From Loripinus fragilis (taxonomy: Eukaryota; Mollusca; Bivalvia; Lucinida; Lucinidae), in assembly GCA_964019695.1 (NCBI GenBank), contig OZ026521.1:31407601-31471600 (forward strand): a stretch of DNA of 64,000 nucleotides. Direction: 5' to 3'. Under the pieces are notes generated by a model. It had not been told where the DNA came from. It did no database searches and worked only from the letters and a program-made list of their open reading frames with translations. Both the position numbers and the translations under genes were made by a program. Positions 58,901 through 60,464 of this stretch are shown one piece after another; the first letter of the stretch is position 1; every line of letters starts with the position of its first letter.

Positions 58901-59048
58901 ATAAAAAGGGTTAATATTTGAAGTTTAATCTACATTTCAGTGTGACAGACCAGGATGGTATGTTGGTATGCTTGCTGATGGTACAACGGGAATATATCCA
59001 GCTGACCACCTCAAACCTAGCCCTGTTACTGCCCAGAGTGAGGCTTGA
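10770..59048 (+). CDS. Mucin-like single-pass membrane protein with four SH3 domains and SxIP-rich tail (12-exon gene model)
   Basis: Twelve exons chain in frame: 10770-11586, 13609-13721, 17708-17834, 26143-26418, 31038-31214, 32381-32532, 33649-33736, 49741-49916, 51227-51505, 52839-55309, 56483-56591, 58941-59048. All introns are GT-AG and phases match at each junction. The product is about 1,630 residues: Ser/Thr-rich ectodomain 1-272, transmembrane helix ~278-302, SH3-1 ~445-503, SH3-2 ~584-642, SH3-3 ~680-735, disordered Pro/Lys/Ser region 736-1558, SH3-4 ~1563-1622. SH3 domains bind PxxP ligands, and the tail offers many; SxIP motifs in basic disordered regions bind EB1-type microtubule-tip proteins. 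I infer a membrane receptor or anchor linking SH3 partners and microtubule tips. The 5' end (signal peptide) is missing, and extra exons may lie in the 16-kb intron. It could instead be two genes fused by my model, but the phase agreement argues against that. Confidence 0.72.
11735..11965. repeat. Interspersed repeat R-9
   Basis: TTTTCAGGATTATTCCTGAA, AAATCCTGAATTAGGCAGAT; shared with 32565-32760 and 60465-60890. Confidence 0.6.
12025..12560. repeat. Palindromic repeat R-1, one and a half copies in tandem
   Basis: Two consecutive hairpin heads (12025-12190 and 12230-12400) are followed by a single tail ending in CATCATATGATAAAAC. All lie in the intron between exons 1 and 2. Confidence 0.7.
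12840..12948. repeat. Long perfect hairpin
   Basis: Arms of about 48 bases (from ATTCAAAATTTTCATTTGGG to CGATATACGGTCG, and inverse) with an ~11-base loop. Flanks suggest the centre of a DNA transposon or MITE. Confidence 0.78.
13110..13395. mobile_element. Hairpin MITE R-6 (AATTTCGAACA / TGTTTGAAATTTTAGAACA ends)
   Basis: Contains three imperfect tandem copies of TGAGGGTCTTCCCTGT-TGCTTTTCTGACAAG. Same terminal word as the 21.1-23.5 kb element. Confidence 0.6.
13405..13605. mobile_element. Hairpin MITE R-7 directly before the transmembrane exon
   Basis: AGAGTGCATAACACTAGC start, AGAACCGTCTCAATGAGACG centre, inverted TTTTCTTATTT/GTAAGAAAATA arms; it ends within the polypyrimidine tract of exon 2. 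Confidence 0.68.
13609..13721 (+). CDS. Exon 2: transmembrane helix and stop-transfer
   Basis: The exon follows a CTTTTCAG acceptor and ends at AAG|GTAAAC. Read in the frame set by exon 1 it gives 38 residues: a short GGTND lead, about 25 hydrophobic residues (ILLYVAIPLCGVGLLIFLV and on), then RKRKAKQK. This is a textbook type I transmembrane segment with a basic cytoplasmic stop-transfer. It places the Ser/Thr-rich part outside and the SH3 part inside the cell. The exon enters in phase 1 and leaves in phase 0. Confidence 0.75.
13722..14596. other. Intron 2 proximal part
   Basis: A short inverted pair (GCAGGGGTTTCATTAACTTT at 14156 and inverted AATGAAACCCCTG near 14307) marks a small foldback repeat at about 14155-14320. 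Otherwise nothing recognised. Confidence 0.4.
14597..14775. mobile_element. TTAA-type hairpin MITE R-2, without centre
   Basis: CGTCTGC/GCAGACG-type family, here with CATCTGCTAATAACCCTTGC and the CCCAGCATGCAAAGAATT end, but the central hairpin is degraded. Confidence 0.6.
15192..15400. mobile_element. TTAA-type hairpin MITE R-2
   Basis: Ends AACTCTTTGCATGCCAGG, centre GATCAGGCCTGACGCTAGCG with its inverted half. TTAA plus CTCTTTGC tips suggest a piggyBac-type MITE. Confidence 0.7.
15401..15924. repeat. Duplicated block in intron 2
   Basis: The run ATAATTCACAACTGCAGCA...CTGCATGCTGGGTAGTTTTT occurs at 15479-15545 and again at 15673-15740. No gene. Confidence 0.6.
15925..16320. mobile_element. 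Hairpin MITE R-7 split by a SINE
   Basis: The left arm and the right arm with AGACGGTTCTTTTGAGC lie on either side of the SINE at 15986-16183. Confidence 0.72.
15986..16183 (+). mobile_element. tRNA-headed SINE-1 inserted in a hairpin MITE
   Basis: Best-preserved head: GTGGCTCAGTGGTAGAGCGC and GGGTTCGAGCCTC. Perfect 12-base target duplication ATATGTTGTGGG at 15974-15985 and 16184-16195, which splits the AGAACCGTCTCAATGAGACGG hairpin family. Confidence 0.9.
16330..16522. mobile_element. TTAA-type hairpin MITE R-2
   Basis: GCCTGCTGGCGTCATCTGC start, hairpin around AAAATGTCGGG, end ATTACCTGGCAGTAGGCA. Confidence 0.68.
16592..16759 (-). mobile_element. Second tRNA-headed SINE type, minus strand
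   Basis: The reverse complement starts AGGAGCCGCTGTGCTATAG, has a B box GGGTTTGATCCCC and ends in GGTGGGACATTAAACAC plus a CAAA tail. Perfect 11-base duplication TTGTTTACAGA at 16581-16591 and 16760-16770. Confidence 0.82.
16771..17004. other. Intron sequence without recognised feature
   Basis: Nothing beyond AT-rich sequence between a SINE and a hairpin repeat. Confidence 0.35.
17005..17225. repeat. Palindromic repeat R-1 copy, truncated
   Basis: Head arm and inverted arm present (GTTTAATAAATTCGATACTA); the tail is cut by the next MITE at about 17225. Confidence 0.65.
17225..17415. mobile_element. TTAA-type hairpin MITE R-2
   Basis: GGATCCAGATCATAAAACGT hairpin centre and GTATGCAAAGAGTTAATTAA end. 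Confidence 0.68.
17412..17662. mobile_element. TTAA-type hairpin MITE R-3
   Basis: TTAACCCTTAAAGCGCCAAG at the left and GGCGCATTAAGGGTTAA at the right, centre GACTGCTCCTATAGGAGCAG. It abuts R-2 on the left and ends about 45 bases before exon 3. Confidence 0.75.
17708..17834 (+). CDS. Exon 3: juxtamembrane cytoplasmic segment
   Basis: TTTCAG acceptor and TCAG|GTACCC donor; 42 codons stay open in the phase required by exon 2. The sequence is Gly/Pro/Asn-rich without a recognised domain, beginning GSPGRHPVPDLW and ending near GGHRLS. It leaves in phase 1, matching exon 4. It lies just after a palindromic TTAA-type MITE. Confidence 0.6.
18069..18250 (+). mobile_element. tRNA-headed SINE-1, decayed copy
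   Basis: GCCTCAGTGGTAGGATTG head with a deletion across the anticodon arm, GTTCAAGCCTCGCC, and the CTTGAGCAAGA body. Confidence 0.7.
18259..18446. mobile_element. Palindromic TA-flanked MITE (CAGTAAAACCTG family)
   Basis: Near-complete palindrome with CAGTCAAATCTGTG and inverted CACAGGTTTTACTG ends, TA on both sides. Tc1/mariner type by TA duplication and CAGT tip. Confidence 0.78.
18470..18543 (-). mobile_element. SINE-1 head fragment, minus strand
   Basis: Only the tRNA-like part remains (reverse complement GTGGCTCAGTGGTAGTTTGA and GGTTCGAGACTC). Confidence 0.6.
18805..19015. mobile_element. TTAA-type hairpin MITE R-2
   Basis: TTAACTCTTTGCCTGCTAG and CCAGCATGAAAAGAGTT ends. Confidence 0.68.
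19090..19322. mobile_element. Hairpin MITE R-6
   Basis: AAATTCGAACAC and GTGTTCGAAATTTTAGAACA ends; centre CTGTTTCTGAAGAAGCGGTC. Confidence 0.62.
19454..19622. repeat. Perfect-palindrome MITE (AGACTGGCTCCAGTCCTT ends)
   Basis: GATGGCTCTGTTTTAAAAAC and its inverted half form the centre; the ends are exact inverses over about 40 bases. Confidence 0.8.
19735..19803. repeat. Perfect hairpin next to a TA microsatellite
   Basis: AGCTGGCTTCAATTGAAGCC centre with GGGATCC arms and poly-A/poly-T ends; an AT dinucleotide run lies at 19687-19713. Confidence 0.7.
20144..20156. promoter_or_regulatory. RFX X-box-like palindrome
   Basis: GTTGCTAGGCAAC: half-sites GTTGCT and GGCAAC with a 1-base gap. RFX factors bind such imperfect palindromes. 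Binding is inferred from motif only. Confidence 0.5.
20347..20359. promoter_or_regulatory. RFX X-box-like palindrome
   Basis: GTTGCCTAGCAAC, a near-consensus X-box with a 1-base spacer. Confidence 0.5.
20405..20418. promoter_or_regulatory. RFX X-box-like palindrome
   Basis: GTTGCCATGGAAAC, matching the 14-base X-box form with one half-site substitution. Confidence 0.5.
20712..20725. promoter_or_regulatory. RFX X-box-like palindrome
   Basis: GTTTCCATGGCAAC, the inverted form of the site at 20405. Confidence 0.5.
20781..20793. promoter_or_regulatory. RFX X-box-like palindrome
   Basis: GTTCCCTAGCAAC, roughly as far from the right end of the element as the 20144 site is from the left end. Confidence 0.45.
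22080..22345. mobile_element. Palindromic repeat with long G-run (GATCCAGA ends)
   Basis: GCATGCCCGGATCCAGA and TCTGGATCCGCCCATGGCAT ends, a GCGAAACGCCTCTGAAATGG hairpin and a G run of about 18. Lies inside the 21.1-23.5 kb element. Confidence 0.65.
22475..22909. repeat. GA and GT microsatellites
   Basis: GA-rich runs at 22475-22533, 22788-22812 and 22859-22891, the last followed by a GT run to about 22909. Confidence 0.8.
23600..23862. mobile_element. Hairpin MITE R-4
   Basis: GACTGCTCCCTTAGGAGCAG centre and GGGAAAAGGGTTAG end. Confidence 0.6.
23878..24085. repeat. Palindrome MITE, second copy with duplicated centre
   Basis: Same ends as 19454-19622, with an extra AACAGAGCC(A/T)TTAGA unit on the right side of the hairpin. 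Confidence 0.78.
24086..24298. other. Intron sequence before the possible alternative exon
   Basis: No repeat recognised; ends in a polypyrimidine tract and CAG. Confidence 0.35.
24299..24486 (+). other. Possible alternative terminal exon in the intron between exons 3 and 4
   Basis: A good acceptor (CTCATTCAG) is followed by 61 open codons and TAA in the phase that exon 3 requires (phase 1). The peptide is unlike the repeats around it and is Lys/Cys-rich (CKCIEMKRLQNAIRK). If used, it would end the protein soon after the membrane segment, giving an isoform without any SH3 domain. The evidence is only an acceptor plus an open frame of a length that chance could produce. Confidence 0.25.
24785..24915. 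repeat. R-3-type hairpin fragment
   Basis: GTGAATCATCTGCTTGCAGA centre, as at 8.7 and 61.3 kb, without clear ends. Confidence 0.5.
24995..25165. mobile_element. TTAA-type hairpin MITE R-2
   Basis: GCCTACAGGGTAATTTTTTA start, AGACATTTTTTTCGGGCC centre. Confidence 0.65.
25363..25583. mobile_element. TTAA-type hairpin MITE R-2
   Basis: TTAACTCTTTCGTTGCTAG start and CCCAGCATGCAAAGAGTT end. Confidence 0.7.
25785..25985. repeat. Decayed hairpin repeat
   Basis: TTTTAACGCTAATATGTGCA with GCAACAGATGACATTTTC; related in wording to R-3. Confidence 0.4.
26143..26418 (+). CDS. Exon 4: basic-then-acidic cytoplasmic linker
   Basis: The exon follows TTTTAACAG and ends at GGAG|GTACC; it is 276 bases, phase 1 to phase 1. 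It opens with a basic stretch (VRKRNKSKIKEQ) and ends in an acidic run with repeated DDV units (DDDVSDDVTDDVS) and EYSRPD, a possible phosphotyrosine site. No known domain. A minisatellite starts about 60 bases after the donor. Confidence 0.66.
26479..26705. repeat. Minisatellite of ~23-base units after exon 4
   Basis: About nine units of AACCAGATGCTTGCATGTAA type. It resumes briefly at about 26935 and 28425-28490, on the far sides of a MITE and the Helitron. Confidence 0.75.
26710..26910. mobile_element. Palindromic TA-flanked MITE (CAGTAAAACCTG family)
   Basis: CAGTAAAACCTGTCTTAAGC start, central AGAATGCTCCAAGAGAGCAT hairpin, truncated right tip. It interrupts the minisatellite after exon 4. 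Confidence 0.75.
26968..27189. mobile_element. TTAA-type MITE R-5 (GCAAACAGTGAAGACCCAGA family)
   Basis: TTAACTCTCTTCATTCTAGG start, GGGTTAA end, short inverted AGACCCAGATGA and TGTCTGCACTG parts. Confidence 0.65.
27235..28393 (+). mobile_element. Non-autonomous Helitron with three ~290-base internal units
   Basis: Canonical ends: host A, then TCCCCACGC with a hairpin. Next come a CCGTCCGT microsatellite and three ~290-base units (TTCAACCAGATTTGGTGTGT, CATGCCCCAGGGG). The right end is GCGTGGGGA, a hairpin (CGATGGCGCGCCATCG) and CTAG, then host T. It lies within a minisatellite array in the intron after exon 4. Confidence 0.78.
28918..29210. mobile_element. Palindromic repeat with long G-run, second copy
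   Basis: GTGCAGATCCAGAAAATTTT and CTCTGGATCTGCACATGC ends, GCGAAACGCCATTTAAATGG hairpin and a broken G run. Confidence 0.65.
29278..29468. mobile_element. Palindromic MITE (CAGTAAAACCTG family)
   Basis: CAGTAAAGCCTGAGTAAAAT to CAGGTTTTCACTG, lying after the G-run repeat copy at 28.9 kb. Confidence 0.7.
29812..30027. mobile_element. TTAA-type MITE R-5
   Basis: TTAACCCTTTGTATTCTGG start and ATTAGTATATAAGGGTT end. Confidence 0.68.
30134..30375. repeat. Interspersed repeat R-A, second copy
   Basis: Full-length relative of the repeat in the DIRS RNase H, from AAAGTAAGGAAGAGGCAAAG to CCCTGCCTTGGAAGG. Confidence 0.72.
30560..30755. mobile_element. Hairpin MITE R-6
   Basis: CTGAAATTTTGAACATTAAG and ATTCAAAATTTTAGAACATT ends; centre GACTGCTTCTTCAGAAGCAG. 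Confidence 0.62.
31038..31214 (+). CDS. Exon 5: SH3 domain 1
   Basis: A complete SH3 domain of 59 residues in one symmetrical phase 1-1 exon, flanked by an ATTTTAG acceptor and a CATG|GTAAAA donor. The ALYDY-like motif reads EAVYDFPG, followed by L-x-L-x-x-GD (LSLHQGDVV), the WW pair (GWWRG) and the end motif GWFPNSYV. All ligand-groove aromatics are present. Single-exon phase 1-1 domains are typical of shuffled modules. Confidence 0.88.
31403..31470. repeat. Interspersed repeat R-A, truncated copy
   Basis: Only the first ~65 bases of the family are present (GATACAATCAAGTACCACAC core), just downstream of the SH3-1 exon. Confidence 0.6.
31471..32214. other. Intron 5 sequence without recognised repeat
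   Basis: About 740 bases of AT-rich, apparently single-copy sequence between an R-A fragment and an R-5 fragment. Confidence 0.35.
32215..32337. repeat. R-5 fragment before exon 6
   Basis: GTTTAACTTTGCCAAGGTAC and the CAGTATACAAAGAGTTAA tip, 43 bases before the exon. Confidence 0.5.
32381..32532 (+). CDS. Exon 6: linker between SH3-1 and SH3-2
   Basis: CTGTCACAG acceptor and CCAAAG|GTTTG donor; 51 codons in phase 1 to phase 0. It is acidic at the start (DYVEEENEMDPQGE) and ends PVYCKIQPK, with a tyrosine that could be a phosphorylation site. No domain recognised. The next intron base stretch (from about 32565) is an interspersed repeat. Confidence 0.66.
32565..32760. repeat. Interspersed repeat R-9
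   Basis: TTTTCAGGAATATTCCTGAG start; AAAATCCTGAATAAGGCTGA; begins just after exon 6. Confidence 0.6.
32775..33035. repeat. Hairpin repeat R-8
   Basis: TAGCCTCGACGCACCAAAAC and its inverted partner (TTTTTTCGCTTCGAGGCCCA) enclose CTGATCAGTCTGTGCGGATG. A related piece is at 44750-44850 and GATCAG parts at 30.85 kb. Confidence 0.6.
33165..33235. repeat. Hairpin MITE R-7, half copy
   Basis: AGAGTGCATAACAAAAAAAT to AGAACCGTCTCAATGG, then breaks. Confidence 0.6.
33649..33736 (+). CDS. Exon 7: short Lys/Pro linker
   Basis: CCTTTCAG acceptor and CCAATAG|GTAAGAG donor; 29 codons and one base, entering in phase 0 and leaving in phase 1. It is rich in Lys, Glu, Pro and Ser (SRRKSEPKSDEKS, then ENTPIPI). 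The 5.3-kb foldback element starts only about 25 bases after its donor. Confidence 0.58.
34640..37000. repeat. Satellite array of ~188-base units
   Basis: About twelve units. Each holds ACTTGGTACCAAATAAAAGT, TTGAGACATTGCCATTTGA, AATATTCATGAATATTAATG and a GGTGGTATACCTACAAAAT block. Units are diverged but in one orientation. At 37060-37330 one or two units run in the opposite direction. Confidence 0.8.
37001..38207. other. Interior of the foldback element between satellite and right arm
   Basis: Inverted satellite remnants to about 37330, then single-copy-looking AT-rich sequence with an RFX-like palindrome at 37453-37466. A degenerate repeat at 37850-38100 resembles 33040-33165 (CAACCCATGGCACCATGAGG). 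No gene recognised. Confidence 0.45.
39327..39893. mobile_element. Foldback MITE with AAGGGGTATGTGCATTAAG ends
   Basis: Ends at 39327-39357 and 39861-39893 are inverted copies (AAGGGGTATGTGCATTAAG). The whole element folds on itself, with CAAAATGG blocks and inverted TTTGCTTGTGCT near the centre. It carries two symmetrical RFX X-box palindromes, GTTGCTATGGTAAC (39479-39492) and GTTACCATAGCAAC (39737-39750). Confidence 0.72.
40010..41102. mobile_element. Foldback element M-A with word-array inverted ends (Mutator-type target duplication)
   Basis: The left end repeats the word GGACAAAAGCCCACT about five times (40014-40125). The right end has the inverted words about seven times (40985-41095). 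A perfect 10-base target duplication AATATGTTAG flanks it (40000-40009 and 41103-41112). The length of the duplication fits Mutator-like elements. The interior has no transposase; it holds a duplicated GTAGATGCTGGGCCTGAGCC block and an 18-base C run. Confidence 0.75.
41402..41641 (+). CDS. FLYWCH-type zinc-finger fragment in element M-B
   Basis: From the Met at 41444 the frame reads FSFIRSQRGKNKLVSEGYIY, then KSYWVCHLPDCKCRC and a His pair region (THKLSNH) before the stop. The order F, L, Y, W-x-C, C and H fits the FLYWCH zinc finger, a DNA-binding domain that is often found with Mutator-type transposases. No transposase core follows, so this is a remnant or one exon. The N-terminal 14 residues before MATGF are doubtful. 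Confidence 0.65.
   Translation: MYILPGHFGFRFIRMATGFSFIRSQRGKNKLVSEGYIYKVDRVHDEKSYWVCHLPDCKCRCIQTADELSYTHKLSNHRD
42131..42280 (+). mobile_element. 5'-truncated SINE-1
   Basis: Starts at the B box (TTCGAGCCTCACCGGCGTCA) and runs to the AAACAAACAAAC tail. AAATCCCGTTGTG is duplicated at 42118-42130 and 42281-42293. Truncation with a target duplication shows incomplete reverse transcription. Confidence 0.85.
42700..42905. mobile_element. Hairpin MITE R-4 inside element M-B
   Basis: GACTGATCCCTTAGGAGCAG centre between GGCAATTTTTGTCTGC and GTAGATAACAC. Confidence 0.55.
43100..44465 (-). repeat. Tandem array of ~148-base units, probably another Helitron-like element
   Basis: About eight units from 43340 to 44400 share AAGATATTGAG and GGGCCATAACTCTGGTACAA. 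A GGAATGATGGAATGACAGAC microsatellite-like stretch lies at one end, and TATAGCCCCACT words at both ends (about 43306 and 44453). The layout resembles the two clear Helitrons, in minus orientation, but no CTAG end was found. The array lies inside the 41.2-46.1 kb element. Confidence 0.5.
44466..45117. other. Interior of element M-B with inverted CCCATGTGG words
   Basis: Words such as CCCATGTGGCACCCACATGG and CATGTGGGACCCATTTGGG suggest a further decayed foldback repeat. No gene. Confidence 0.35.
45118..45309 (-). mobile_element. tRNA-headed SINE-1, minus strand, diverged
   Basis: Reverse complement has TTGCTTAGTGGTAGAGTGC, GGTTTGAGCCTCACC and a CTTGAGCAAGAC-like body. Confidence 0.75.
46173..47158 (-). 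mobile_element. Probable solo LTR, minus strand
   Basis: In reverse complement the block starts TGTTGATATT, ends AATATTAACA (imperfect inverted TG...CA ends), and has a TATA box (GGTATATAAAGAG, + strand 46829-46842) in the expected place. No internal retroviral-type genes lie beside it and no matching 5-base target duplication was found. Confidence 0.42.
46423..46681. repeat. Exact tandem duplication of 129 bases
   Basis: The block ACAACTCCAGAACCAACCAA to CTACTTCAACCTTCT occurs twice in direct succession without visible differences, inside the putative LTR. Confidence 0.85.
47159..47557. other. Spacer between the putative LTR and element M-C
   Basis: A pair of GGTGCTAAATAG/TTAGCACTGAAAAG words at about 47390-47525 looks like a small inverted repeat. 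Otherwise nothing. Confidence 0.35.
47558..48551. mobile_element. Foldback element M-C with word-array inverted ends
   Basis: The left end starts GAGTGTAGGACAAAATCCCC and repeats GGACAAAATCCCCCC-like words separated by GAATTTTACAACTAGG. The right end (48410-48551) is the inverted set. Next inside, GATCTGGATCCAAACTG blocks are also inverted (47765-47825 and 48345-48400). AATATT stands directly or within one base of both ends, a short candidate target duplication. The end GAGTGTAGGACAAAA matches the inverted right end of M-A, so the two are relatives. Confidence 0.68.
48970..49178. mobile_element. TTAA-type hairpin MITE R-2
   Basis: TTCTTTGCCTACTGGGTAAT start, ATTCTGTCAGGCC centre, ACTAGGAGGGAAAGAGTT end. 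Confidence 0.7.
49240..49477. mobile_element. Hairpin MITE R-4 (GACTGCTCCTAAGGGAGCAG centre)
   Basis: Perfect central palindrome and GGAAAAGGGTTAA end. Relatives at 23.6-23.86, 42.73-42.9 and 59.6-59.74 kb. Confidence 0.65.
49478..49687. mobile_element. TTAA-type hairpin MITE R-2 just upstream of exon 8
   Basis: Begins at the end of R-4 and finishes with CCCAGTAGGCAAAGAGTTA about 55 bases before the SH3-2 exon. Confidence 0.72.
49741..49916 (+). CDS. Exon 8: SH3 domain 2
   Basis: After a long T-tract and TTCAG the exon encodes a complete SH3 domain in phase 1: FVALYAYGA (ALYDY motif), ISLEKGDIL, NGWMHG (second Trp of the pair replaced by Met) and GLEGWFPAVYV. It ends at GATGAG|GTATCC in phase 0. 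A TTAA-type hairpin MITE ends about 55 bases upstream of this exon. The preceding intron is about 16 kb and almost wholly mobile DNA. Confidence 0.87.
50310..50613 (+). mobile_element. Third tRNA-headed SINE type, full length
   Basis: Head GGGCCCGTTAGTGCAGTCG with B box GAGTTCGAACCCGG, a body with TTTCGTGGAGATTGATCATG, and the tail GACATAAAGAATCAAATC. The tail resembles that of the other SINE types. Confidence 0.75.
50745..50993. mobile_element. TTAA-type MITE R-5 with perfect centre
   Basis: AAATGCCGCATCATGCGGCA centre and inverted CAGTGAAGACCCAGAT / CTGGGCCTGCACTG arms. Confidence 0.68.
51000..51210. mobile_element. Hairpin MITE R-7 just before exon 9
   Basis: GGGTGCCCAAAAGAACTCAT-GAGACGGTTCTTTGAGC hairpin; it ends about 15 bases upstream of the SH3-3 exon acceptor. 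Confidence 0.65.
51227..51505 (+). CDS. Exon 9: linker and SH3 domain 3
   Basis: TGTTTAG acceptor and GTAGAG|GTACAG donor; 93 codons, phase 0-0. The first ~37 residues are a charged linker with TKAEPDPKAY. An SH3 domain follows: ILHKAIHDFTG, LPFSAGETV, NGWWLG and VVGWFPGSYVE. The ALYDY Tyr is His in this copy (AIHDF), which may alter ligand preference. Confidence 0.87.
51859..52064. mobile_element. Palindromic TA-flanked MITE (CAGTAAAACCTG family)
   Basis: Full copy with CAGTAAAACTTGTGT and inverted AGACAGGTTTTACTG ends, TA on each side, in the intron after exon 9. Confidence 0.78.
52065..52619. other. Intron 9 remainder
   Basis: Fragments of a repeated GCAGGCTCGTCTGAATCTT sequence (also at 21.98, 30.95 and 59.24 kb); no gene. 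Confidence 0.4.
52620..52806. mobile_element. TTAA-type hairpin MITE R-2 just upstream of exon 10
   Basis: Ends with TTACCCAGCATGCA about 33 bases before the acceptor of the giant exon. Confidence 0.7.
52839..55309 (+). CDS. Exon 10: giant disordered exon with PxxP ligands and SxIP motifs
   Basis: A single open exon of 2,471 bases (823 codons plus two bases) after TTATTACAG, ending at AATGG|GTAAGA in phase 2. It is low in hydrophobics and rich in Pro, Ser, Lys, Asn and Glu, so probably disordered. SH3 ligands include RKAPPPP (twice), PPPPRPSPPK, PPVAPKPKPSG and ARPPRPPQPK. Ten [ST]xIP sites (SKIP four times, TGIP twice, SGIP twice, SRIP, TAIP) plus two SGLP fall between about 53.66 and 55.24 kb, mostly next to Lys, Arg, Ser or Pro, which is the EB1-binding context. 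DPLYDVIGK is a possible SH2-docking tyrosine. A 66-base palindrome lies at 54967-55032. Confidence 0.85.
55408..55625. repeat. Interspersed repeat R-A, copy downstream of the giant exon
   Basis: Starts about 100 bases after the exon 10 donor and shares the GATACAATCAAGTACCACAC and AGCCAAGAGGTAAGCCCTTT blocks. A further repeated CACAATCA-CAGCCAACCTATT sequence follows to about 55800. Confidence 0.7.
56264..56462. repeat. R-5-type copy just upstream of exon 11
   Basis: TTAACCCTTTGTATACTAAT and CCAGTATACAAAGGGTTAA inverted ends, 20 bases before the acceptor. Confidence 0.6.
56483..56591 (+). CDS. Exon 11: first half of SH3 domain 4
   Basis: TCTTATAG acceptor, phase 2 in, AGTGAT|GTGAGT donor, phase 0 out. 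It encodes LYQAVKGYTAQCDGELTF, the ALYDY and L-x-F part of an SH3 domain, up to FIKELSD just before the Trp. A TTAA-type hairpin MITE begins at about base 5 of the following intron, so the donor sits against a transposon edge. Confidence 0.8.
56596..56805. mobile_element. TTAA-type hairpin MITE R-2 at the donor of exon 11
   Basis: Starts TAACCATTTGCATGCTGGG only four bases into the intron; palindromic centre with GACATTTTGTTGGGC. Confidence 0.72.
57190..57425 (+). mobile_element. Third SINE type, head missing
   Basis: Body shared with 50380-50600 (TTTCGTGGAAATTGATCATG, GTGATTAGGTGAACTGACC) and ending in GGGACGTAAAGCAACAAAAC. Confidence 0.7.
57632..57890. mobile_element. TTAA-type MITE R-5
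   Basis: GCAAACAGTGAAGACCCAGA, GCAGCATGATTCTGCATTC centre, AATCCATCAGAATACATAG end. Confidence 0.6.
57889..58600. mobile_element. Non-autonomous element with a BED-finger remnant
   Basis: CAGACATGTTAAG at the left and CTTAACATGTCTG at the right are inverted ends; AAATCCGT words lie inside both. It contains the minus-strand ORF 57898-58206. Confidence 0.6.
57898..58206 (-). pseudogene. BED-type zinc-finger fragment (hAT-like transposase N-terminus)
   Basis: The 102-residue ORF has YCKVCSKHFSVSHGGIDDVR, the Cys-x2-Cys start of a BED-like finger as found at the N-terminus of hAT-related proteins, preceded by a basic stretch. The His ligands expected about 20 residues on are replaced (RYGRQKAL) and no transposase core follows. 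A dead remnant. Confidence 0.55.
58603..58920. repeat. Palindromic repeat R-1 copy
   Basis: Begins directly after the hAT-like remnant at 57889-58600 and ends about 20 bases before exon 12, with the TTTCACTCCCAGACGCGACA tail. Confidence 0.65.
58941..59048 (+). CDS. Exon 12: second half of SH3 domain 4 and stop codon
   Basis: After CATTTCAG the exon continues the SH3 in phase 0: CDRPGWYVGMLADG, then TTGIYPADHLKP, giving the Trp and the G-x-x-P-x-x-x-L end motif. The protein stops 12 residues later at TGA (59046-59048). No clear AATAAA is seen in the next ~500 bases, so the 3' UTR end is not defined. Confidence 0.82.
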   Translation, partial: CDRPGWYVGMLADGTTGIYPADHLKPSPVTAQSEA

Positions 59049-59409
59049 TTAATCCTTATATAGATTGGAGACCAGCATTAGATGCTGTTAAATACAGCTG
59101 CATATTGTGCCAAGTTTAGTAACTTCACAGATCTAGATTTAGGCTTGATTATTAAAGTGATTGGCCCTTTAAATATTGCCCTACCAACAAAATGGTATGT
59201 GCACCCAGTGAAAACTCAGACCAGCCTGGGCAAAATCTGCGGTGGCTCATCTGAGTTTTTGTTATACACATGAAGAAACTATGAGTTTTGGCTACTCATA
59301 CTGTGTACAGTGAAGACTATGATTTAACTTGGTTGTTATCAGGCTGATCCAAGTCTTTGCTGGCCATACAGTTCATTTTTGTTGTTTTCTCTTGTACTGA
59401 ATTGTATTA

Positions 59410-59613
59410 CAGTAAAATCTGTGTAAAACAGCCACTCAAAAATAGACAAAACAAAGATCTTTATGACAAATAGTAGCTTAATGAAGGTCGAAAGTATTGC
59501 AGAATGCTCCCCTTGGAGCATTCTGCAATACTTTGACCTGCATTAAGCGATAATTAGTCTTGAAAACCAATTTTTGGTCTTTTTGAGTTTGGCCATTTAC
59601 ACAGGTTTTACTG
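59410..59613. mobile_element. Palindromic TA-flanked MITE (CAGTAAAACCTG family)
   Basis: Near-perfect palindrome about GAATGCTCCCCTTGGAGCATT, TA on each side, about 360 bases beyond the stop codon. Confidence 0.78.
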
Positions 59614-59619
59614 TACTGT

Positions 59620-59735
59620 TCTAAAGTGCACGTACCCCTATTCTTGGTTCAGACTGTTCAAAGGGAGCAGTCTGATTTAGAACTATTTTGTTTGTACAGG
59701 GTAACGGACTATCTGAAAGGGCTAATCCTTAATAA
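59620..59735. mobile_element. Hairpin MITE R-4, fragment
   Basis: GACTGTTCAAAGGGAGCAGT centre with GGTTCAGACTG flank. Confidence 0.5.
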
Positions 59736-60464
59736 CAGATTCAAAGCAAAACTATAAGATAACCAAAACATACACATCATTCCAATATCAGTGAGGTCTG
59801 AATAATCCATGATCTTAACCCAAAGGGCATAATTAGGCATGCATAATCCATAAACCTAAATCTTAGCATAAACAGCAATCCCAGTGTTGAAGACACAATG
59901 GCCGGAGTGAGGCCAAGTTATCCATAAATCTAAACATGGGGAACAATCTCCGTGGAGCTTGAATGATGAAGAGCTCTAGACACAATGGCCAGAGTCGTAC
60001 ATTGTTAATAAAAAATCTAAGATAAATAAAGGGATAAATATTTGAGCAATAATACTGGTACCACTCATTATGACTCTCTACAGGGGTCATTCTGGTCAGA
60101 TCAAAAGAACAGTCATAATGAGGTGATTATGACTTCCTTACTGGGGCAATAAAGTGGTCCCATAAAGGGATTAGGTAATTTATGATAAAATATTGATCTT
60201 TATCTTAGTGAATGAAATTGAGTTGTATACAGGTAAGTCCCCTCTTGAGGCCCCATCAATTTTGTGAGATACTGAAACTGTCCCATATCAGTTAATCCTT
60301 TAATGATCTCTATTGGACAGTGATCTATGTCTTTAACAACAATCTCGTTGTAGTCTAAATGGTGCAAAACTGAGACACAATGCCAAGAAAGAGGCTTAAT
60401 ATAAAAGACACAAAGTCATAGACACAAACTCAAGACACAAAGTATGAATATCAAGCTTCACATT
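59736..60464. other. Downstream sequence without gene
   Basis: Apparently unique AT-rich sequence; AATAAAG words at 60016 and 60135 are possible poly(A) signals for the host gene, not otherwise supported. Confidence 0.3.
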
